Source of the DNA: Streptomyces sp. B1I3
GTDB taxonomy: Bacteria; Actinomycetota; Actinomycetes; Streptomycetales; Streptomycetaceae
DNA: 64,000 nucleotides
Assembly (NCBI RefSeq): GCF_030816615.1
Contig: NZ_JAUSYD010000001.1
Coordinates: forward strand, 2,542,001 to 2,606,000
Reading direction: 5' to 3'
Shown: positions 25,748 through 39,264 of the stretch, one piece after another
Numbering within the stretch: position 1 is the stretch's first letter
Layout of the letters: each line of letters opens with the position of its first letter
Program-made: the position numbers and the translations under genes
Notes under the pieces: model-generated
Told to the model about the DNA's origin: nothing
Database searches by the model: none
The model's input: only the letters and a program-made list of their open reading frames with translations

Positions 25748-27856
25748 TCAGCCCGAGACGCTCGCCCTGCCGTTCTCGATGTGTCCCATCAGCCGGCGCC
25801 GGAAGGAGGCCTCGCCCTCGGCCGTCACCGCGAGGTCGTACCAGCCGTGCGCGTCGGCAGCCGAGTGCACGACCGTGCGGCTGCGTCCCGGCTTCACCGT
25901 GATCCTCCGGCTCCAGCCCCGCAGGTCGTCCTCGTCGGCGTACCCCAGTGGGCGCACGGTGAAGGTCAGCGACCGCCTGCCGTTGTTCCGCAGCGTCAGG
26001 TGCAGGTCGCGCTCGTGGGCGTCGATGCGGGAGAAGAGCTCGGCGCCGCCGTCGACGCCCCCTTCGAACTCCCGCCGGAAGCCGTTCGGCCCGGTCACGG
26101 TGAAGCGGTACCCCTCGCCGGTCAGCGGCAGCGTCCACTGCGCGGTGCCCCGGACGTCCCGGTGCTGCGGAGCGGGGAACTCGTTCGCGTAGGGGTAGAG
26201 CGTGAAGTGCGCGGAGGACCGGCCGGTGTTGCGGAGGGCCACCCGCAGTTCTCCGCCCACGCGCCTCGCCTGCGCGTCCGGCTGGTAGGGCAGGGGCCTG
26301 GCCGGGCGGGTCCCCGGCTCCTGGGCGGGCATGTGCTGGACGGCAGGCGGCTCCGGTTGCCAGCGTCCGCCGAACGGCGGGATCGCGGCGGGATGCTCCG
26401 TCTCCGGCTGCCGCCGTGCCCGGGTGAAGTCGAAGGCCGAGGTGAGGTCGCCGGTGACCTGGCGTCGCCAGTCGCCGATGTTGGGCTCCTTCACCCCGGT
26501 CCAGCGCTCCAGGAGGCGGATCACGGAGGTGTGGTCGAAGACCTCCGAACAGACGTACCCGCCGACCGTCCACGGCGAGACCACCAGCAGGGGCACCCGC
26601 ACCCCGAGCCCCGTGGGCTTGCCCTCCCACTGCTCCTCGGTGACCTCGGCGGGGGCGACCGGCGGCGGGACGTGGTCGAAGAAGCCGTCGTTCTCGTCGT
26701 AGTTGATGAGGACCACGGTGCGCCGCCACACGTCGGGGTGCCGGCCGAGGGCGTCCAGGACCTTGTAGACGACCGTCGCGCTGTGCGCAGGCGAGGAGAC
26801 GCTCGGGTGCTCGGAGTCCACCGCCGAGGGGACCAGGTAGGAGACCTCGGGCAGCGTCCCCGCCGCCACGTCCTTGGCGAACTCGTCGGCGAGTGTGCCC
26901 GACTCGACCCGGCGCAGCCCTCGTTCGAACAGGCTGCGCTCGGCCGCCGTCAGCGTGGCCACGCCCTCCTCCAGCAGGCCCAGCAGCCGCTCCCGCTCAC
27001 CCGCCCCCTCCGCGTCGCGCACGGTCGCGTAGAAGGACTCCATGTAGGTGTGGCCGCCGGTCCTCACCAGCGCCTTGCGGGCGATGGCCTTGAAGGTGGT
27101 GAAGAACTCGATCTGGTTGTCGGTGAAGTTCTCCCACTCGGTGTACGTCCTCCAGCTCCGCCCGGCCTTCTCCAGCCGCTCCGCGTAGGTGCCCCAGTCG
27201 TATCCGGGGTGAGTGCCCTCGTCGTACGCGTCGTTGCCCACGGCCCGCCCGCCGCCTGGCTCGTCCCCCGTCCTGCCGCTCCACAGGTGGTTGCGGTTCG
27301 GGCTGGTGGAGGAGTGGATCGAGGAGTGGTAGGCGTCGCAGACGGTGAAGGTGTCCGCGAGTTCGTAGTGCAGCGGGATGTCGCGGCGGTCGTAGTACGC
27401 CATGGTCGCGGCCGTCTTCGCGGTGACCCAGCCGTTCATCCAGCCCCCGGCCCAGGCCTCGGCCCCACCTCTCCAGGAGTGGTCGAGGGCCCCGATGTAC
27501 TGCAGGTCCTGCCGCTGCTTCTCCGCCGCCTCGCGCACCGGGAACGGCAGCACGGTGCTGCCCGCCGGCCCGGGCTGCGCGAAGACCGGCCTCCCGGAGG
27601 GCAGTTCGATCGCGTTGCGGTCGCCGAAGCCGCGTACCCCGCGCAGGCTACCGAAGTAGTGGTCGAAGGAGCGGTTCTCCTGCATCAGGATCACCACGTG
27701 CTCGATGGCGTCCAGCCCCGCCCCGCCGGGCCCTGCGGCAGGCTGGGCGGCGATCGCGGCCTGGAGCGACGGGGGCAGGAACGACCCCGCCGCCGCGGCC
27801 CCGAGCGCCCCGCCGCCGAGCGCGAAGAGCCGACGCCGTGTCATGTCCGTGGTCAA
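25748..27856 (-). CDS. Phosphocholine-specific phospholipase C, Tat-exported
   Basis: A 702-residue secreted phosphoesterase (PF04185 type). The twin-arginine signal is TRRRLFALGGGALGAAAAGS; the catalytic domain has HVVILMQENRSFDHYFGSLR, GALDHSWRGG, TSPNRNHLWSG, INYDENDGFFDHVPPP and VPLLVVSPW; two C-terminal DUF756-like beta domains follow (about residues 510-600 and 620-700). The enzyme cleaves phosphatidylcholine or sphingomyelin to release phosphocholine, usually for phosphate or choline scavenging. TTG 27856 is favoured because GGGAGG lies 5 bases upstream; ATG 27844 is the alternative. Confidence 0.94.
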   Translation of the reverse strand: MTTDMTRRRLFALGGGALGAAAAGSFLPPSLQAAIAAQPAAGPGGAGLDAIEHVVILMQENRSFDHYFGSLRGVRGFGDRNAIELPSGRPVFAQPGPAGSTVLPFPVREAAEKQRQDLQYIGALDHSWRGGAEAWAGGWMNGWVTAKTAATMAYYDRRDIPLHYELADTFTVCDAYHSSIHSSTSPNRNHLWSGRTGDEPGGGRAVGNDAYDEGTHPGYDWGTYAERLEKAGRSWRTYTEWENFTDNQIEFFTTFKAIARKALVRTGGHTYMESFYATVRDAEGAGERERLLGLLEEGVATLTAAERSLFERGLRRVESGTLADEFAKDVAAGTLPEVSYLVPSAVDSEHPSVSSPAHSATVVYKVLDALGRHPDVWRRTVVLINYDENDGFFDHVPPPVAPAEVTEEQWEGKPTGLGVRVPLLVVSPWTVGGYVCSEVFDHTSVIRLLERWTGVKEPNIGDWRRQVTGDLTSAFDFTRARRQPETEHPAAIPPFGGRWQPEPPAVQHMPAQEPGTRPARPLPYQPDAQARRVGGELRVALRNTGRSSAHFTLYPYANEFPAPQHRDVRGTAQWTLPLTGEGYRFTVTGPNGFRREFEGGVDGGAELFSRIDAHERDLHLTLRNNGRRSLTFTVRPLGYADEDDLRGWSRRITVKPGRSRTVVHSAADAHGWYDLAVTAEGEASFRRRLMGHIENGRASVSG

Positions 27857-27993
27857 GTGAGCCTCCCGGTTCCGTTCCTACGGCGGGAAACTAGTCACGT
27901 CGGATGGCGGCGGGAAGACCGCCGTAGGGCCTGACGGTGAACGTCCGGCAGGCCGTGACGGGCAGTTCGGGCAGCCCCCGGCCGGGTCGTTCG

Positions 27994-29205
27994 TCACACC
28001 CCGATGACGCGCAGGGCCCCCCACAGCGCGACCGTCGACACCCCGAGCGTCGCCGGGACCGTCAGCAGCCCGAGCCGGGTGAAGTCACCGAGCTCGACGT
28101 CGGTGCCGTGGGCGTGCAGGATGCGGCGCCACAGCAGGGTCGCCAGGGAGCCGACGTACGTGAGGTTCGGGCCGATGTTCACCCCGATGAGTGCGGCGAG
28201 CAGTGGTCCTGGGCCCGCCGCCGCGACGACCGGGAGCAGCGCGAGGACGGCGGGCAGGTTGTTGATCAGGTTGGCCAGCACGGCGGCCACCGCCGCCACC
28301 GCCAGCAGTTCGGGCAGTGAGGAACCGTCCGGCAGGAGTTCGCCGATGCCGGTGCCCAGCCCATGGTCGACGAATGCCTTGACCACTACGCCCAAGGCCA
28401 GCACGAAGAGGCAGAACAGCAGGTTGGCCGATCGCACCACGCCCCTGACCGTCGTCCTGCGCTGCCCCAGCGCCCGGACCGCGAGCACCGCGGCACCGGC
28501 CAGCGCCGCCCACAGCGGCTCGGCGCCCGCGAAGGAGGCGATCACGAAGCCGGTCAGGGTCAGGAGGAGGACGACGAGCGTGAAGACCGGGACGCCGGGC
28601 CGGTTCTCCTCCGGCTCCGGCGGATGCGCCCCGGCCGCCAGGTCGGCGGCGAACACCCGGCGGAAGATCACGTATTCGACGGTGACGGCGGCCAGCCAGG
28701 GCAGGGCCATGAGCGCGGCGAAGCGGGTGAAGGAGAGCCCGCTCGCGGCGAACGCGAGCAGATTGGTCAGGTTGGAGACCGGGAGCAGCAGGGACGCCGA
28801 GTTGGCCAGGTGCGCACAGGCGTAGACGTGCGGCCGGGGGCGGGCGCCGACGCGGACGGCGGTCGCGAGGACGACGGGGGTCAGCAGGACGACCGTGGCG
28901 TCCAGGCTCAGCACGGCGGTGATCCCCGCGGCGACGACGAAGACCCCGCCGAGCAGGGGCCCGGTCCGGCCGCCGCAGGCCCGTGCGACCAGGTCCCCGG
29001 CCGCCGCGAAGAGCCCCTCGTCGGCGCACAGCTGGGCCAGGACCAGGATGGCGGCGAGAAAGCCGACCACCGGCAGCAGGCTCTCGATCTGTGCCATGGC
29101 CTCGTCGAACGGCACCGCACCGGCCAGGACGACCAGGACCGCGGCCGGTACCGCCACCGCCGCCTCCGGCCACCCTCGGGGGCGTGCGACGGCGAACGCC
29201 AGCAC
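27994..29205 (-). CDS. ArsB/SLC13-type anion transporter (ion transporter superfamily)
   Basis: About 403-419 residues with 11-12 membrane helices and the duplicated pattern of this superfamily: NLTNLLAFA and [11 protein letters not shown] in the first half, [14 protein letters not shown] and [17 protein letters not shown] in the second. These are the substrate loops of arsenite/anion carriers, but arsenic resistance is not implied by the neighbours. The first standard start is GTG 29205, yet the coding pattern continues upstream through [16 protein letters not shown] to a CTG at 29253 with GGAG 6 bases before it. The true start may be that CTG. Confidence 0.85.
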   Translation of the reverse strand: MLAFAVARPRGWPEAAVAVPAAVLVVLAGAVPFDEAMAQIESLLPVVGFLAAILVLAQLCADEGLFAAAGDLVARACGGRTGPLLGGVFVVAAGITAVLSLDATVVLLTPVVLATAVRVGARPRPHVYACAHLANSASLLLPVSNLTNLLAFAASGLSFTRFAALMALPWLAAVTVEYVIFRRVFAADLAAGAHPPEPEENRPGVPVFTLVVLLLTLTGFVIASFAGAEPLWAALAGAAVLAVRALGQRRTTVRGVVRSANLLFCLFVLALGVVVKAFVDHGLGTGIGELLPDGSSLPELLAVAAVAAVLANLINNLPAVLALLPVVAAAGPGPLLAALIGVNIGPNLTYVGSLATLLWRRILHAHGTDVELGDFTRLGLLTVPATLGVSTVALWGALRVIGV

Positions 29206-29363
29206 GGCGAGGAGCAGCGCGACGGAGAGGATCCCGGCAGCGACGGTGTTCAGCGGAGGCTCCGGAGCGGCAGAGGTGGTGGGGGCGGGATGGGGAGTGA
29301 GAGCGGCGCGGGCCGGGGAAAGCGATGCGCGGGGCGAGAGCCGTGCGAGTGAGTGACACGGTG

Positions 29364-29403
29364 AAAAAGGGGCGGCGCACCCGGATCACGGATGCGCCGC
29401 CCC
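29364..29403 (-). terminator. gatB terminator
   Basis: GGGGCGGCGCA (29369-29379) and TGCGCCGCCCC (29393-29403) form a perfect 11-bp stem, followed on the minus strand by five T residues (29364-29368). It starts 15 bp beyond the gatB stop. Confidence 0.88.
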
Positions 29404-29418
29404 CAGGGCCTGGCAGGA

Positions 29419-30927
29419 TCAGCCCTCGACGCCGAGCTTCTCCAGGATCAGCTCGCGCACGCGCGCCGCGTCCGCCTGACCACGGGTGGCCTTCATGACG
29501 GCACCGACGAGCGCGCCGGCCGCGGCGACCTTGCCGCCGCGGATCTTGTCGGCGATGGCCGCGTTGGCGGCGATCGCCTCGTCGACGGCCGTACCGAGTG
29601 CGCCCTCGTCGGAGACGACCTTCAGGCCGCGCTTCTCGACCACGGTGTCCGGGTCGCCCTCGCCCGCGAGGACACCCTCGAGGACCTGGCGTGCCAGCTT
29701 GTCGTTGAGGTCACCGGAGGCGACGAGCTCGGCCACCCGGGCGACCTGCGCCGGGGTGACCGGCAGTTCGTCGAGGCTGCGGCCGGTCTCGTTGGCGTTG
29801 CGGGCGAGCTCGCCCATCCACCACTTGCGGGCCTGGTCGGAGGGGGCGCCCGCGTCGGTCGTGGCGACGATCAGGTCGACCGCGCCCGCGTTGAGGATGG
29901 ACTGCATGTCGTGCTCGTTGACACCCCACTCCTCCTTCAGCCGCTTGCGGCGCAGCCGGGGCAGCTCGGGAAGCCCCTTGCGGAGCTCCTCGACCCACTC
30001 GCGGGACGGCGCGACCGGTACGAGGTCCGGCTCGGGGAAGTAGCGGTAGTCCTCGGCGTTGTCCTTGATGCGGCCGGCCGTGGTGGAGCCGTCCTCCTCG
30101 TGGAAGTGCCGGGTCTCCTGCACGATGGTCCCGCCGGCGTTCAGCACCGCGGCGTGACGCTGGATCTCGAAGCGGGCGGCACGCTCGACGGAGCGCAGCG
30201 AGTTGACGTTCTTCGTCTCGGAGCGCGTGCCGAACGCCTCGCGGCCGTGCGGGCGCAGCGACAGGTTGACGTCGCAGCGCATCTGGCCCATTTCCATCCG
30301 GGCTTCCGAGACACCGAGCGCCTTGATGAGCTCGCGGAGCTCGGCGACGTACGCCTTGGCGACCTCGGGGGCGCGTGTGCCGGCTCCCTCGATCGGCTTG
30401 GTGACGATCTCGATGAGCGGGATGCCCGCACGGTTGTAGTCGAGCAGCGAGTGGGAGGCGCCGTGGATGCGGCCGGTGGCACCGCCGACGTGCGTCGACT
30501 TGCCGGTGTCCTCCTCCATGTGGGCGCGCTCGATCTGCACGCGGAAGATCTCGCCGTCCTCCAGCTGGACGTCCAGATAGCCGTCGAAGGCGATCGGCTC
30601 GTCGTACTGCGAGGTCTGGAAGTTCTTCGGCATGTCCGGATAGAAGTAGTTCTTCCGGGCGAAGCGGCACCACTCGGCGATCTCGCAGTTCAGCGCGAGG
30701 CCGATCTTGATGGCGGACTCGACGCCGATCTCGTTGACGACCGGGAGCGCGCCCGGCAGCCCGAGGCAGACCGGGCAGGTCTGCGAGTTCGCGTCCTGCT
30801 TGAGCTCGGTGGAGCACCCGCAGAACATCTTGGTCTTGGTGCCGAGCTCCACATGGACCTCGAGGCCCATGACGGGGTCGTACGTCGCGAGGGCATCCTC
30901 GTACGACTCCAGGTCGATGACAGTCAC
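29419..30927 (-). CDS. gatB: Asp-tRNA(Asn)/Glu-tRNA(Gln) amidotransferase subunit B
   Basis: A 502-residue GatB that binds misacylated tRNA and, with GatA and GatC, converts Glu-tRNA(Gln) and Asp-tRNA(Asn) to the correct forms. Motifs include [36 protein letters not shown], the family signature around [10 protein letters not shown] and a C-terminal Yqey domain ending in [13 protein letters not shown] 30927 is the start; AGGGA lies about 11 bases upstream. It is the last gene of gatC-gatA-orf80-gatB. Confidence 0.97.
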   Translation of the reverse strand: MTVIDLESYEDALATYDPVMGLEVHVELGTKTKMFCGCSTELKQDANSQTCPVCLGLPGALPVVNEIGVESAIKIGLALNCEIAEWCRFARKNYFYPDMPKNFQTSQYDEPIAFDGYLDVQLEDGEIFRVQIERAHMEEDTGKSTHVGGATGRIHGASHSLLDYNRAGIPLIEIVTKPIEGAGTRAPEVAKAYVAELRELIKALGVSEARMEMGQMRCDVNLSLRPHGREAFGTRSETKNVNSLRSVERAARFEIQRHAAVLNAGGTIVQETRHFHEEDGSTTAGRIKDNAEDYRYFPEPDLVPVAPSREWVEELRKGLPELPRLRRKRLKEEWGVNEHDMQSILNAGAVDLIVATTDAGAPSDQARKWWMGELARNANETGRSLDELPVTPAQVARVAELVASGDLNDKLARQVLEGVLAGEGDPDTVVEKRGLKVVSDEGALGTAVDEAIAANAAIADKIRGGKVAAAGALVGAVMKATRGQADAARVRELILEKLGVEG

Positions 30928-30944
30928 GATGAAAACTTTCCCTC

Positions 30945-31187
30945 TCAGCCCAGCAGGACGTCGTCGTCGCCGAGACGCTTGAGCTCGCGGTAGAGGATCG
31001 CGAGTCCGGTCACGATCGCGGCGGCGGATACGGCGGCGTCGATCAGCCGCAGCGTGTCGTTGTCCTGGCGGGCCATCCTCGCCTGCTTGACGACGCTGAG
31101 CGCGCCGAAGGCGGTGGTGCCCAGGGACACGTACACGCCGGACTTGGACTTCTTGAAGTTCTTGGCCTTCTTAGCCATTGCGCTCAT
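30945..31187 (-). CDS. Small conserved protein inside the gat operon
   Basis: An 80-residue protein with a Lys-rich N-terminus ([14 protein letters not shown]) and one or two hydrophobic segments (about 16-32 and 48-67). The ATG at 31187 overlaps the gatA stop as ATGA, with GAGGAGG 10 bases upstream, and gatB starts 17 bp after its end, so it is translationally coupled within the operon. Internal ATG 31178 (MAKKAKN) is an alternative start. The function is unknown. Confidence 0.8.
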   Translation of the reverse strand: MSAMAKKAKNFKKSKSGVYVSLGTTAFGALSVVKQARMARQDNDTLRLIDAAVSAAAIVTGLAILYRELKRLGDDDVLLG

Positions 31188-32686
31188 AGTGACGGAGCCT
31201 CCTCAAGCAGCGGGTGCCCCCACTTTTCCACGAAAGCGGCCTCGACGGCGGCTCCGACCTTGTAGAGCCGGTCGTCCTTCATGGCGGGGGCGATGATCTG
31301 CAGCCCGACCGGCAGGCCGTCCTCCGGGGCCAGGCCGCAGGGCAGCGACATGGCGGAGTTGCCGGCGAGGTTGGTCGGAATGGTGCACAGGTCCGCGAGG
31401 TACATCGCCATCGGGTCGTCGGCGCGCTCGCCGATCGGGAAGGCGGTGGTGGGCGTCGTCGGCGAGACGATGACGTCCACCTGCTCGAACGCCTTCTCGA
31501 AGTCCTGGGTGATGAGGGTGCGGACCTTCTGCGCCGAACCGTAGTACGCGTCGTAGTAGCCGGAGCTGAGCGCGTACGTACCGAGGATGATGCGGCGCTT
31601 GACCTCGTCGCCGAAACCGGCCTCGCGGGTGAGCGCGGTGACGTCCTCCGCGGACCGCGTGCCGTCGTCGCCGACCCGCAGGCCGTAACGCATGGCGTCG
31701 AAGCGGGCCAGGTTCGAGGAGCACTCGGACGGCGCGATCAGGTAGTACGCCGAGAGGGCGAGGTCGAAGGACGGGCAGTCCAGCTCGACGACCGTGGCAC
31801 CGAGGGACTTCAGCAGCTCGACCGACTCGTTGAACCGCTGGACGACCCCGGCCTGGTAGCCCTCGCCGGAGAACTGCTTGACGACGCCGACGCGCATGCC
31901 CTGGACGGAGCCGTTGCGCGCCGCCTCGACGACCGGCGGGACCGGGGCGTCGATGGACGTCGAGTCGAGCGGGTCGTGTCCGCCGATGACCTCGTGCAGC
32001 AGCGCCGCGTCCAGGACCGTACGGGCGCAGGGGCCACCCTGGTCGAGGGAGGACGAGAAGGCGACCATGCCGTAGCGGGAGACCCCGCCGTAGGTGGGCT
32101 TGACGCCGACGGTGCCGGTGACGGCCGCGGGCTGGCGGATGGATCCGCCGGTGTCCGTACCGATGGCCAGCGGTGCCTCGAAGGAGGCGAGCGCGGCGGA
32201 GGACCCGCCGCCGGAGCCGCCCGGGATACGGGTGAGGTCCCAGGGGTTGCCGGTCGGGCCGTAGGCGCTGTTCTCGGTGGAGGACCCCATGGCGAACTCG
32301 TCCATGTTGGTCTTGCCGAGGATGACGACGTCGGCCGCCTTCAGCTTCTTGGTGAGGGTCGCGTCGTACGGCGGGACCCAGCCCTCGAGGATCTTCGAGC
32401 CGACGGTGGTCGGCATGTCCTGCGTGGTGAAGATGTCCTTGAGCGCGAGCGGGACGCCGGCCAGCGGGCCGAGCTTCTCGCCGGCCTCGCGCTTGGCGTC
32501 GACGGCGCGGGCCTGGGCGAGCGCGCCCTCGCGGTCGATGTGCAGGAAGGCGTGGACCTTCTCGTCGATGGCCTCGATCCGGGCCAGGTGGGCCTCGGTG
32601 ACCTCGACGGCGGTCAGCTCGCCGGAGGCGATCTTCGCGGCGATCTGGGCAGCGGTGAGCTTGATGATGGTGCTGATGTCCGTCAT
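31184..32686 (-). CDS. gatA: Asp/Glu-tRNA amidotransferase subunit A (amidase)
   Basis: A 500-residue amidase-signature enzyme that hydrolyses glutamine to supply ammonia to GatB. The Ser-cisSer-Lys triad is present: Lys in [11 protein letters not shown], the serines in [11 protein letters not shown] and in [11 protein letters not shown]. The C-terminal part has [11 protein letters not shown] and [14 protein letters not shown]. It starts 5 bp after the gatC stop and overlaps the next gene by 4 bp. Confidence 0.97.
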   Translation of the reverse strand: MTDISTIIKLTAAQIAAKIASGELTAVEVTEAHLARIEAIDEKVHAFLHIDREGALAQARAVDAKREAGEKLGPLAGVPLALKDIFTTQDMPTTVGSKILEGWVPPYDATLTKKLKAADVVILGKTNMDEFAMGSSTENSAYGPTGNPWDLTRIPGGSGGGSSAALASFEAPLAIGTDTGGSIRQPAAVTGTVGVKPTYGGVSRYGMVAFSSSLDQGGPCARTVLDAALLHEVIGGHDPLDSTSIDAPVPPVVEAARNGSVQGMRVGVVKQFSGEGYQAGVVQRFNESVELLKSLGATVVELDCPSFDLALSAYYLIAPSECSSNLARFDAMRYGLRVGDDGTRSAEDVTALTREAGFGDEVKRRIILGTYALSSGYYDAYYGSAQKVRTLITQDFEKAFEQVDVIVSPTTPTTAFPIGERADDPMAMYLADLCTIPTNLAGNSAMSLPCGLAPEDGLPVGLQIIAPAMKDDRLYKVGAAVEAAFVEKWGHPLLEEAPSL

Positions 32687-32691
32687 GGCGG

Positions 32692-32988
32692 TTAGTCCTC
32701 CCCCAGGATCTGCGGCACCTTGAAACGCTGCTGCTCCTGGGCCGGGGCGCCGGAGAGCGCCTGCGCGGGGGTGAGCGACGGACGGACCTCGTCCGCCCGC
32801 ATGACATTGGTCAGCGGCAGCGGGTGGGAGGTCGGCGGGACGTCTTGGTCGGCGACCTCGGAGACGCGGGCGACCGCGCCGATGATGTCGTCGAGCTGAC
32901 CGGCGAAGTGCTCGAGCTCTTCGCCCTTCAGCTCCAGACGTGCCAGCCGGGCGAGGTGGGCGACCTCCTCGCGCGTGATGCCAGGCAT
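32692..32988 (-). CDS. gatC: Asp/Glu-tRNA amidotransferase subunit C
   Basis: A 98-residue GatC that wraps around GatA and stabilises the complex. It opens with [20 protein letters not shown], typical for the family, and ends with [17 protein letters not shown] lies about 8 bases before ATG 32988. It is the first gene of the operon. Confidence 0.96.
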   Translation of the reverse strand: MPGITREEVAHLARLARLELKGEELEHFAGQLDDIIGAVARVSEVADQDVPPTSHPLPLTNVMRADEVRPSLTPAQALSGAPAQEQQRFKVPQILGED

Positions 32989-33298
32989 GCAGCGATCCTC
33001 AGGGGTTGGTGTGTGGTTTTGGACCAATCCTATGGGGTCACCGCCCCCTCCCCTGCCTGCTTCCCCGCCCACCGCCCCGCAATCGGGCTCCGGCCGCGTC
33101 GGCTCCGTGCAGCGATTGAGGACAAAACGGCCGCAGGCGTCCCCGGTACGTATCCTCCGAGCGCCCACTCCCGCCCGCTCCCGCCCGCTCCCGCCCGTAG
33201 AACGCGTACGCGCCCCCGCGCCCCGGCGGCCCGGCGGCCGCCGGCCGGTACCCGCCCACCCCCCGCGCGCCCGCTCCCGCCCGCCGGGCGGATGCCGC
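32989..33298. other. gatC-rmdB gap with promoter and GC repeats
   Basis: There is no gene in this 310-bp gap. On the minus strand a TAGGAT -10-like hexamer lies about 40 bp before gatC. A 10-bp unit CTCCCGCCCG is repeated three times head-to-tail at 33168-33197, with another similar copy near 33276. I see no clear terminator for rmdB in it. Confidence 0.5.
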
Positions 33299-35443
33299 TC
33301 AGGCCGTCGCCGGCCCCGGCTGCACCGCGTGTCCGGCCGCCCGCTGCTCCGGCTCGCGCGCGGTGCTCGCCGCCGCGGCGGCCTCCAGCTCCGCGGGCCG
33401 CCGCCACCCGTGCTCGCCCCGGGCCCGCAGCCATGCCGTGGTTTCCTGAGGCGGCATCGCGGCGGCGACGAGCCAGCCCTGCACCGCGTCGCAGCGCAGG
33501 TCCCGCAGCCGCTCCCAGGTCTCGTCGTCCTCGACGCCCTCGGCGACGACCAGGAGACCGAGCGAGTGCGCCAGGTCGATGGTGCAGCGGACGATCTCCG
33601 CGTCCTCGGTGTCGACGGCCAGCCGCGCGACGAACGACCGGTCGATCTTGAGCTCACTGACGGGCAGCTTGCGCAGGTGCACCAGCGAGGAGTAACCGGT
33701 ACCGAAGTCGTCGAGGGACATCTTCACCCCGTGTCCGGTCAGTGCGGCCAGGGTGTCGGCGGCCCGCTGCGGATCCTCCAGCAGGACGTGCTCGGTGATC
33801 TCCAGCTGCAGCGCACCGGCCGGGACCCCGTGCCGGGCGAGCCGGGCCGCGACGCTCCCGGCGAAGCCGGGGGTGTGGACGTCGCGCGGCGAGACATTGA
33901 CCGCGACCGGGACGAGCAGCCCCTGGGCGCGCCACCGGGCCACCTGCGCCAGTGCCGTCTCCAGGACGTACTCGGTGAGGTGCGGCATCAGGCCCGAGGA
34001 CTCCGCGATCGCGATGAACTCGTCCGGGGGGACGCTTCCGCGCTCCGGGTGCACCCAGCGTACGAGTGCCTCGAGACCGGCGACCTGGCCGTCGAAGCGG
34101 ACCTTCGGCTGGTAGTGGAGTTCCACCTCGCGGGCGTCCAGGGCGCGGCGCAGGTCCCCCAGCAGGCCGAGCCGGTCCGGGGTGTTGCTGTCGCGCTTGG
34201 ACTCGTACACCTCGACGCCCGTGCGGTCCCGTTTGGCCTGGTACATGGCCACGTCGGCGCGCCTGAGCAGTCCTTCCGCGTCGAGGGCGTGGTCGGGGTG
34301 GACGGCGACCCCGGCGCTCGCCTCGAGGACCAGGGTGAGCCCGTCGAGGTCCAGGGGCGAGGAGAGCTCGGCGACCAGGTGGCGGGCGACGCGCTGGGCG
34401 CTGGTGGTGGAGTCCGCGGTGGGCAGGAGTACGGCGAACTCGTCGCCCCCCAGGCGTGCGGCCTCCGCACCGCGCGGCAGGGCGACCCGGAGGCGTTCGG
34501 CTATCTGGAGCAGCAGCCGGTCCCCCGCCAGGTGGCCGAGGGTGTCGTTGACGGCCCGGAAGCGGTCGAGGTCGATGAGGAGGAGGGCCGTTCGGGTGCC
34601 GGTGCTCTCGGCCTCCTCCAGCGCCGCCCATGTGCGCTCCAGCAGCCACTGGCGGTTCGGCAGCCCGGTCAGCGGGTCCTTCAGCTGCTCCTCCGCCCTG
34701 GCACGGGCGATCCAGAGCGTGGAGTCCAGGGCGATCAGCGGGACCGCGAAGAGCGGCAGCAGGACGGGCATGGCCGAGGCCACGACGCAGATCAGCGGGG
34801 CGATGCCTAACAGGGCGACCGCGACGAGGCCCTGGCGCAGCAGCGCGGTACGGGCGATCGTCGGCAGCGCGCCGCTCTGCGACGCCCTGGCGCACCACAG
34901 GAGCGCGCGGGTGACCAGGAGGTAGGCGGTGGCGGCCAGCAGCACTTCCGGCAGGGCCCCGATCCCCCAGTGGAGCGGCCGCCAGGGCGATGCCACGGTC
35001 GGTACCTCACCGAACGCGGCCAGGACGAGCGCGGCGGCCCCGACGCCGAGTATGTCCGCGGCCCCGTGCAGCACGCCCTGCCACCAGCGGTGCCGGCGTG
35101 CCGTCCCGACGAGCACCACGACGACGAGGCTGACCAGCCCGGCGGGCACCCAGCCGTAGAGCAGGAGTACGGCGAGCGTGAGGGCGGCCCCCGAACCGGT
35201 GCCGCCCCACCAGCGGTCGCGCCCGAGGGCGACCAGGTGGCCGACGACGATTCCGGTGAGCAGGGCGAGCGACCAGCCCGGGGTGCCGTCCGGGAAGAGC
35301 GCCTCGCCGTCGCGGACCGTGCGGTAGAACCCGGTCGCGAGCTGCACCGCGGCGACCGCCACGACCGCGGCGCCCACTTTCGATGTGACGCCCACGAAAC
35401 CTTGCAGCCGCGCCACCGGTGCGGCGCCCTCGGTCGGTTCCAT
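33299..35443 (-). CDS. rmdB: Membrane GGDEF-EAL c-di-GMP turnover protein RmdB
   Basis: A 714-residue protein: about seven to eight N-terminal membrane helices (residues 15-250), a GGDEF domain (about 255-425, GGDEF intact in [12 protein letters not shown]) and an EAL domain (about 440-690) with all key motifs: [24 protein letters not shown] and AEGVE. Adjacency to ligA matches my memory of S. coelicolor RmdB, a phosphodiesterase affecting morphology. ATG 35443 is chosen because AGAGGGA lies upstream at proper spacing; the frame opens to 35506 without one. Both domains look catalytically competent, unlike the protein at 14-17 kb. Confidence 0.88.
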   Translation of the reverse strand: MEPTEGAAPVARLQGFVGVTSKVGAAVVAVAAVQLATGFYRTVRDGEALFPDGTPGWSLALLTGIVVGHLVALGRDRWWGGTGSGAALTLAVLLLYGWVPAGLVSLVVVVLVGTARRHRWWQGVLHGAADILGVGAAALVLAAFGEVPTVASPWRPLHWGIGALPEVLLAATAYLLVTRALLWCARASQSGALPTIARTALLRQGLVAVALLGIAPLICVVASAMPVLLPLFAVPLIALDSTLWIARARAEEQLKDPLTGLPNRQWLLERTWAALEEAESTGTRTALLLIDLDRFRAVNDTLGHLAGDRLLLQIAERLRVALPRGAEAARLGGDEFAVLLPTADSTTSAQRVARHLVAELSSPLDLDGLTLVLEASAGVAVHPDHALDAEGLLRRADVAMYQAKRDRTGVEVYESKRDSNTPDRLGLLGDLRRALDAREVELHYQPKVRFDGQVAGLEALVRWVHPERGSVPPDEFIAIAESSGLMPHLTEYVLETALAQVARWRAQGLLVPVAVNVSPRDVHTPGFAGSVAARLARHGVPAGALQLEITEHVLLEDPQRAADTLAALTGHGVKMSLDDFGTGYSSLVHLRKLPVSELKIDRSFVARLAVDTEDAEIVRCTIDLAHSLGLLVVAEGVEDDETWERLRDLRCDAVQGWLVAAAMPPQETTAWLRARGEHGWRRPAELEAAAAASTAREPEQRAAGHAVQPGPATA

Positions 35444-35860
35444 TCCGTCCCTCTCACAGCCGGCGGTGCCGATGTCCCACGGTGGCCCCCGCTCCCATGC
35501 CACCACGGCCCGATTCCCACGACGCGGCCGGGCACGGCAGGTGCACGTTCAACAGTAGGCCGCCAACGGCCCCCGCGTGCAGCGCTCTACAGCTCTTGCC
35601 CGAATGCGGACCTGACCTCTTCCACCCTCTGATATGCGCCGAACGGGTGGTGCCGGTCAGGCGGCCAGAGCCTCTCGTTTCCCTCTGTCGGCATTCTTCG
35701 TTCTTCCCCTCCCACCCACGGCCACTCCCCGGCACGGTCTCGATCGCGCCTCGATACGCCACGTGCCCCACGTCCGGAACCCGGCCGGACGAGGCCCTGG
35801 GCAACCCGCACGGCCCGCACGGCCCGCACGGGAGGGCCGGCTCCGTCGGGGAGAGCGGCC

Positions 35861-38128
<2,268 letters not shown>

Positions 38129-39154
38129 TTACTCAGGGTTGTCTGCGAGCGACCTCGCGGCCCGGGCGCAGTGGGCGAGCGCGGCGCGTGCGTACGCGGG
38201 CGATGCTCCCGCCAGCCCGCAGGACGGGGTGATCACGACGGACTCGGCGAGAGTCCCCGGATGCAGCCCCAGCCTGCTCCACAGTGTCCTGACACCCATG
38301 ACGCTACCGCCCGGGTCCGACAATGCGTCCGAGGCGGCGTCGGCGCCGGGGACCACCCCGAGGACGAGCTGTGTACCGCCCTCGACGGCTTCCCCGATCG
38401 TCTCCTCCTCACGCTCGGTGAGGAGGGAGAAGTCGAAGGAGACGGCATCGGCTCCGGCGCGGCGCAGCAGTGCGAACGGCACCTCGGGGGCGCACGAGTG
38501 GACGGCCGTCGGGCTCTCGCCGTTCACCCCGAGCAGCTCGCGCAGGGTCCCCTCGACGACCTGGCGGTCGACGGCGCGGTAGGTGCGGTAGCCGCTCGCC
38601 GACCTGACCCGCCCCTGCAGTACGGCGGTGAGCGAGGGTTCGTCGAGCTGGAGCACGACATCGGCGCCGGGCACCCGGCGCCGCACCTCCGCGAGGTGCC
38701 CGCGCAGCCCCTCCGCCAGGGAACCGGCCAGGTCACGGCAGGCCCCCGGGTCCCCGAGCATCGCCTCGCCGCCCCGGAGTTCCAGGCCGGCGGCCAGGGT
38801 CCAGGGGCCGACCGCCTGGACCTTGACGAGCCCCTCGTAGCCCTGCGTGAACTCCTCCAGGGCGTCGAGGTCCTCGCCGAGCCAGGAGCGGGCCCGGCGG
38901 GTGTCGCGGCCGGGCCGGTCGCTGATCCGCCAGCCGCTGGGCTCGACATGGCCGTACATCTCGACGAGGAGTCCGACGGTCCGCCCGATCATGTCCGCGC
39001 CGGGGCCGCGCGCGGGCAGTTCCGCCAGGTACGGCATGCCCTGCCCGTCGGCGAAGGACCCGGTGACCGTTTTCGCGGCCTCGCGGGCGTCACCCCCCGG
39101 CATGGACCCGATACCGGTGGCTGCACACGCGCTGAACTTGCTCTTCTCGCTCAC
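38129..39154 (-). CDS. Cobalamin-independent methionine synthase-like (UROD/MetE C-terminal) protein
   Basis: A 341-residue protein related to the catalytic C-terminal barrel of MetE (GIGSMPGGDAREAAKTVTGS, DVVLQLDEPSL, AVHSCAPEVPFALL, FDFSLL and TPSCGLAG). Such short forms lack the N-terminal half of MetE; they are usually labelled methionine synthase but the reaction is untested. The His/Cys residues could bind zinc. GTG 39154 is the start. It is 30 bp upstream of ligA on the same strand. Confidence 0.82.
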   Translation of the reverse strand: MSEKSKFSACAATGIGSMPGGDAREAAKTVTGSFADGQGMPYLAELPARGPGADMIGRTVGLLVEMYGHVEPSGWRISDRPGRDTRRARSWLGEDLDALEEFTQGYEGLVKVQAVGPWTLAAGLELRGGEAMLGDPGACRDLAGSLAEGLRGHLAEVRRRVPGADVVLQLDEPSLTAVLQGRVRSASGYRTYRAVDRQVVEGTLRELLGVNGESPTAVHSCAPEVPFALLRRAGADAVSFDFSLLTEREEETIGEAVEGGTQLVLGVVPGADAASDALSDPGGSVMGVRTLWSRLGLHPGTLAESVVITPSCGLAGASPAYARAALAHCARAARSLADNPE

Positions 39155-39264
39155 GCGGAAAGCCTACGGGCCCCGGCCGGCCGGGTCTCGGGTGGCGCCT
39201 CGGCACCGGCCCTCCACGGCCGGGCACGAGGAGCCGGAGCCCGGCACCCGGTCGCGGCAGCCGT

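Noticed and set aside
33168..33197. Operator array in the gatC-rmdB gap
   Set aside because: The CTCCCGCCCG units have no symmetry and look like slippage of low-complexity GC-rich DNA.
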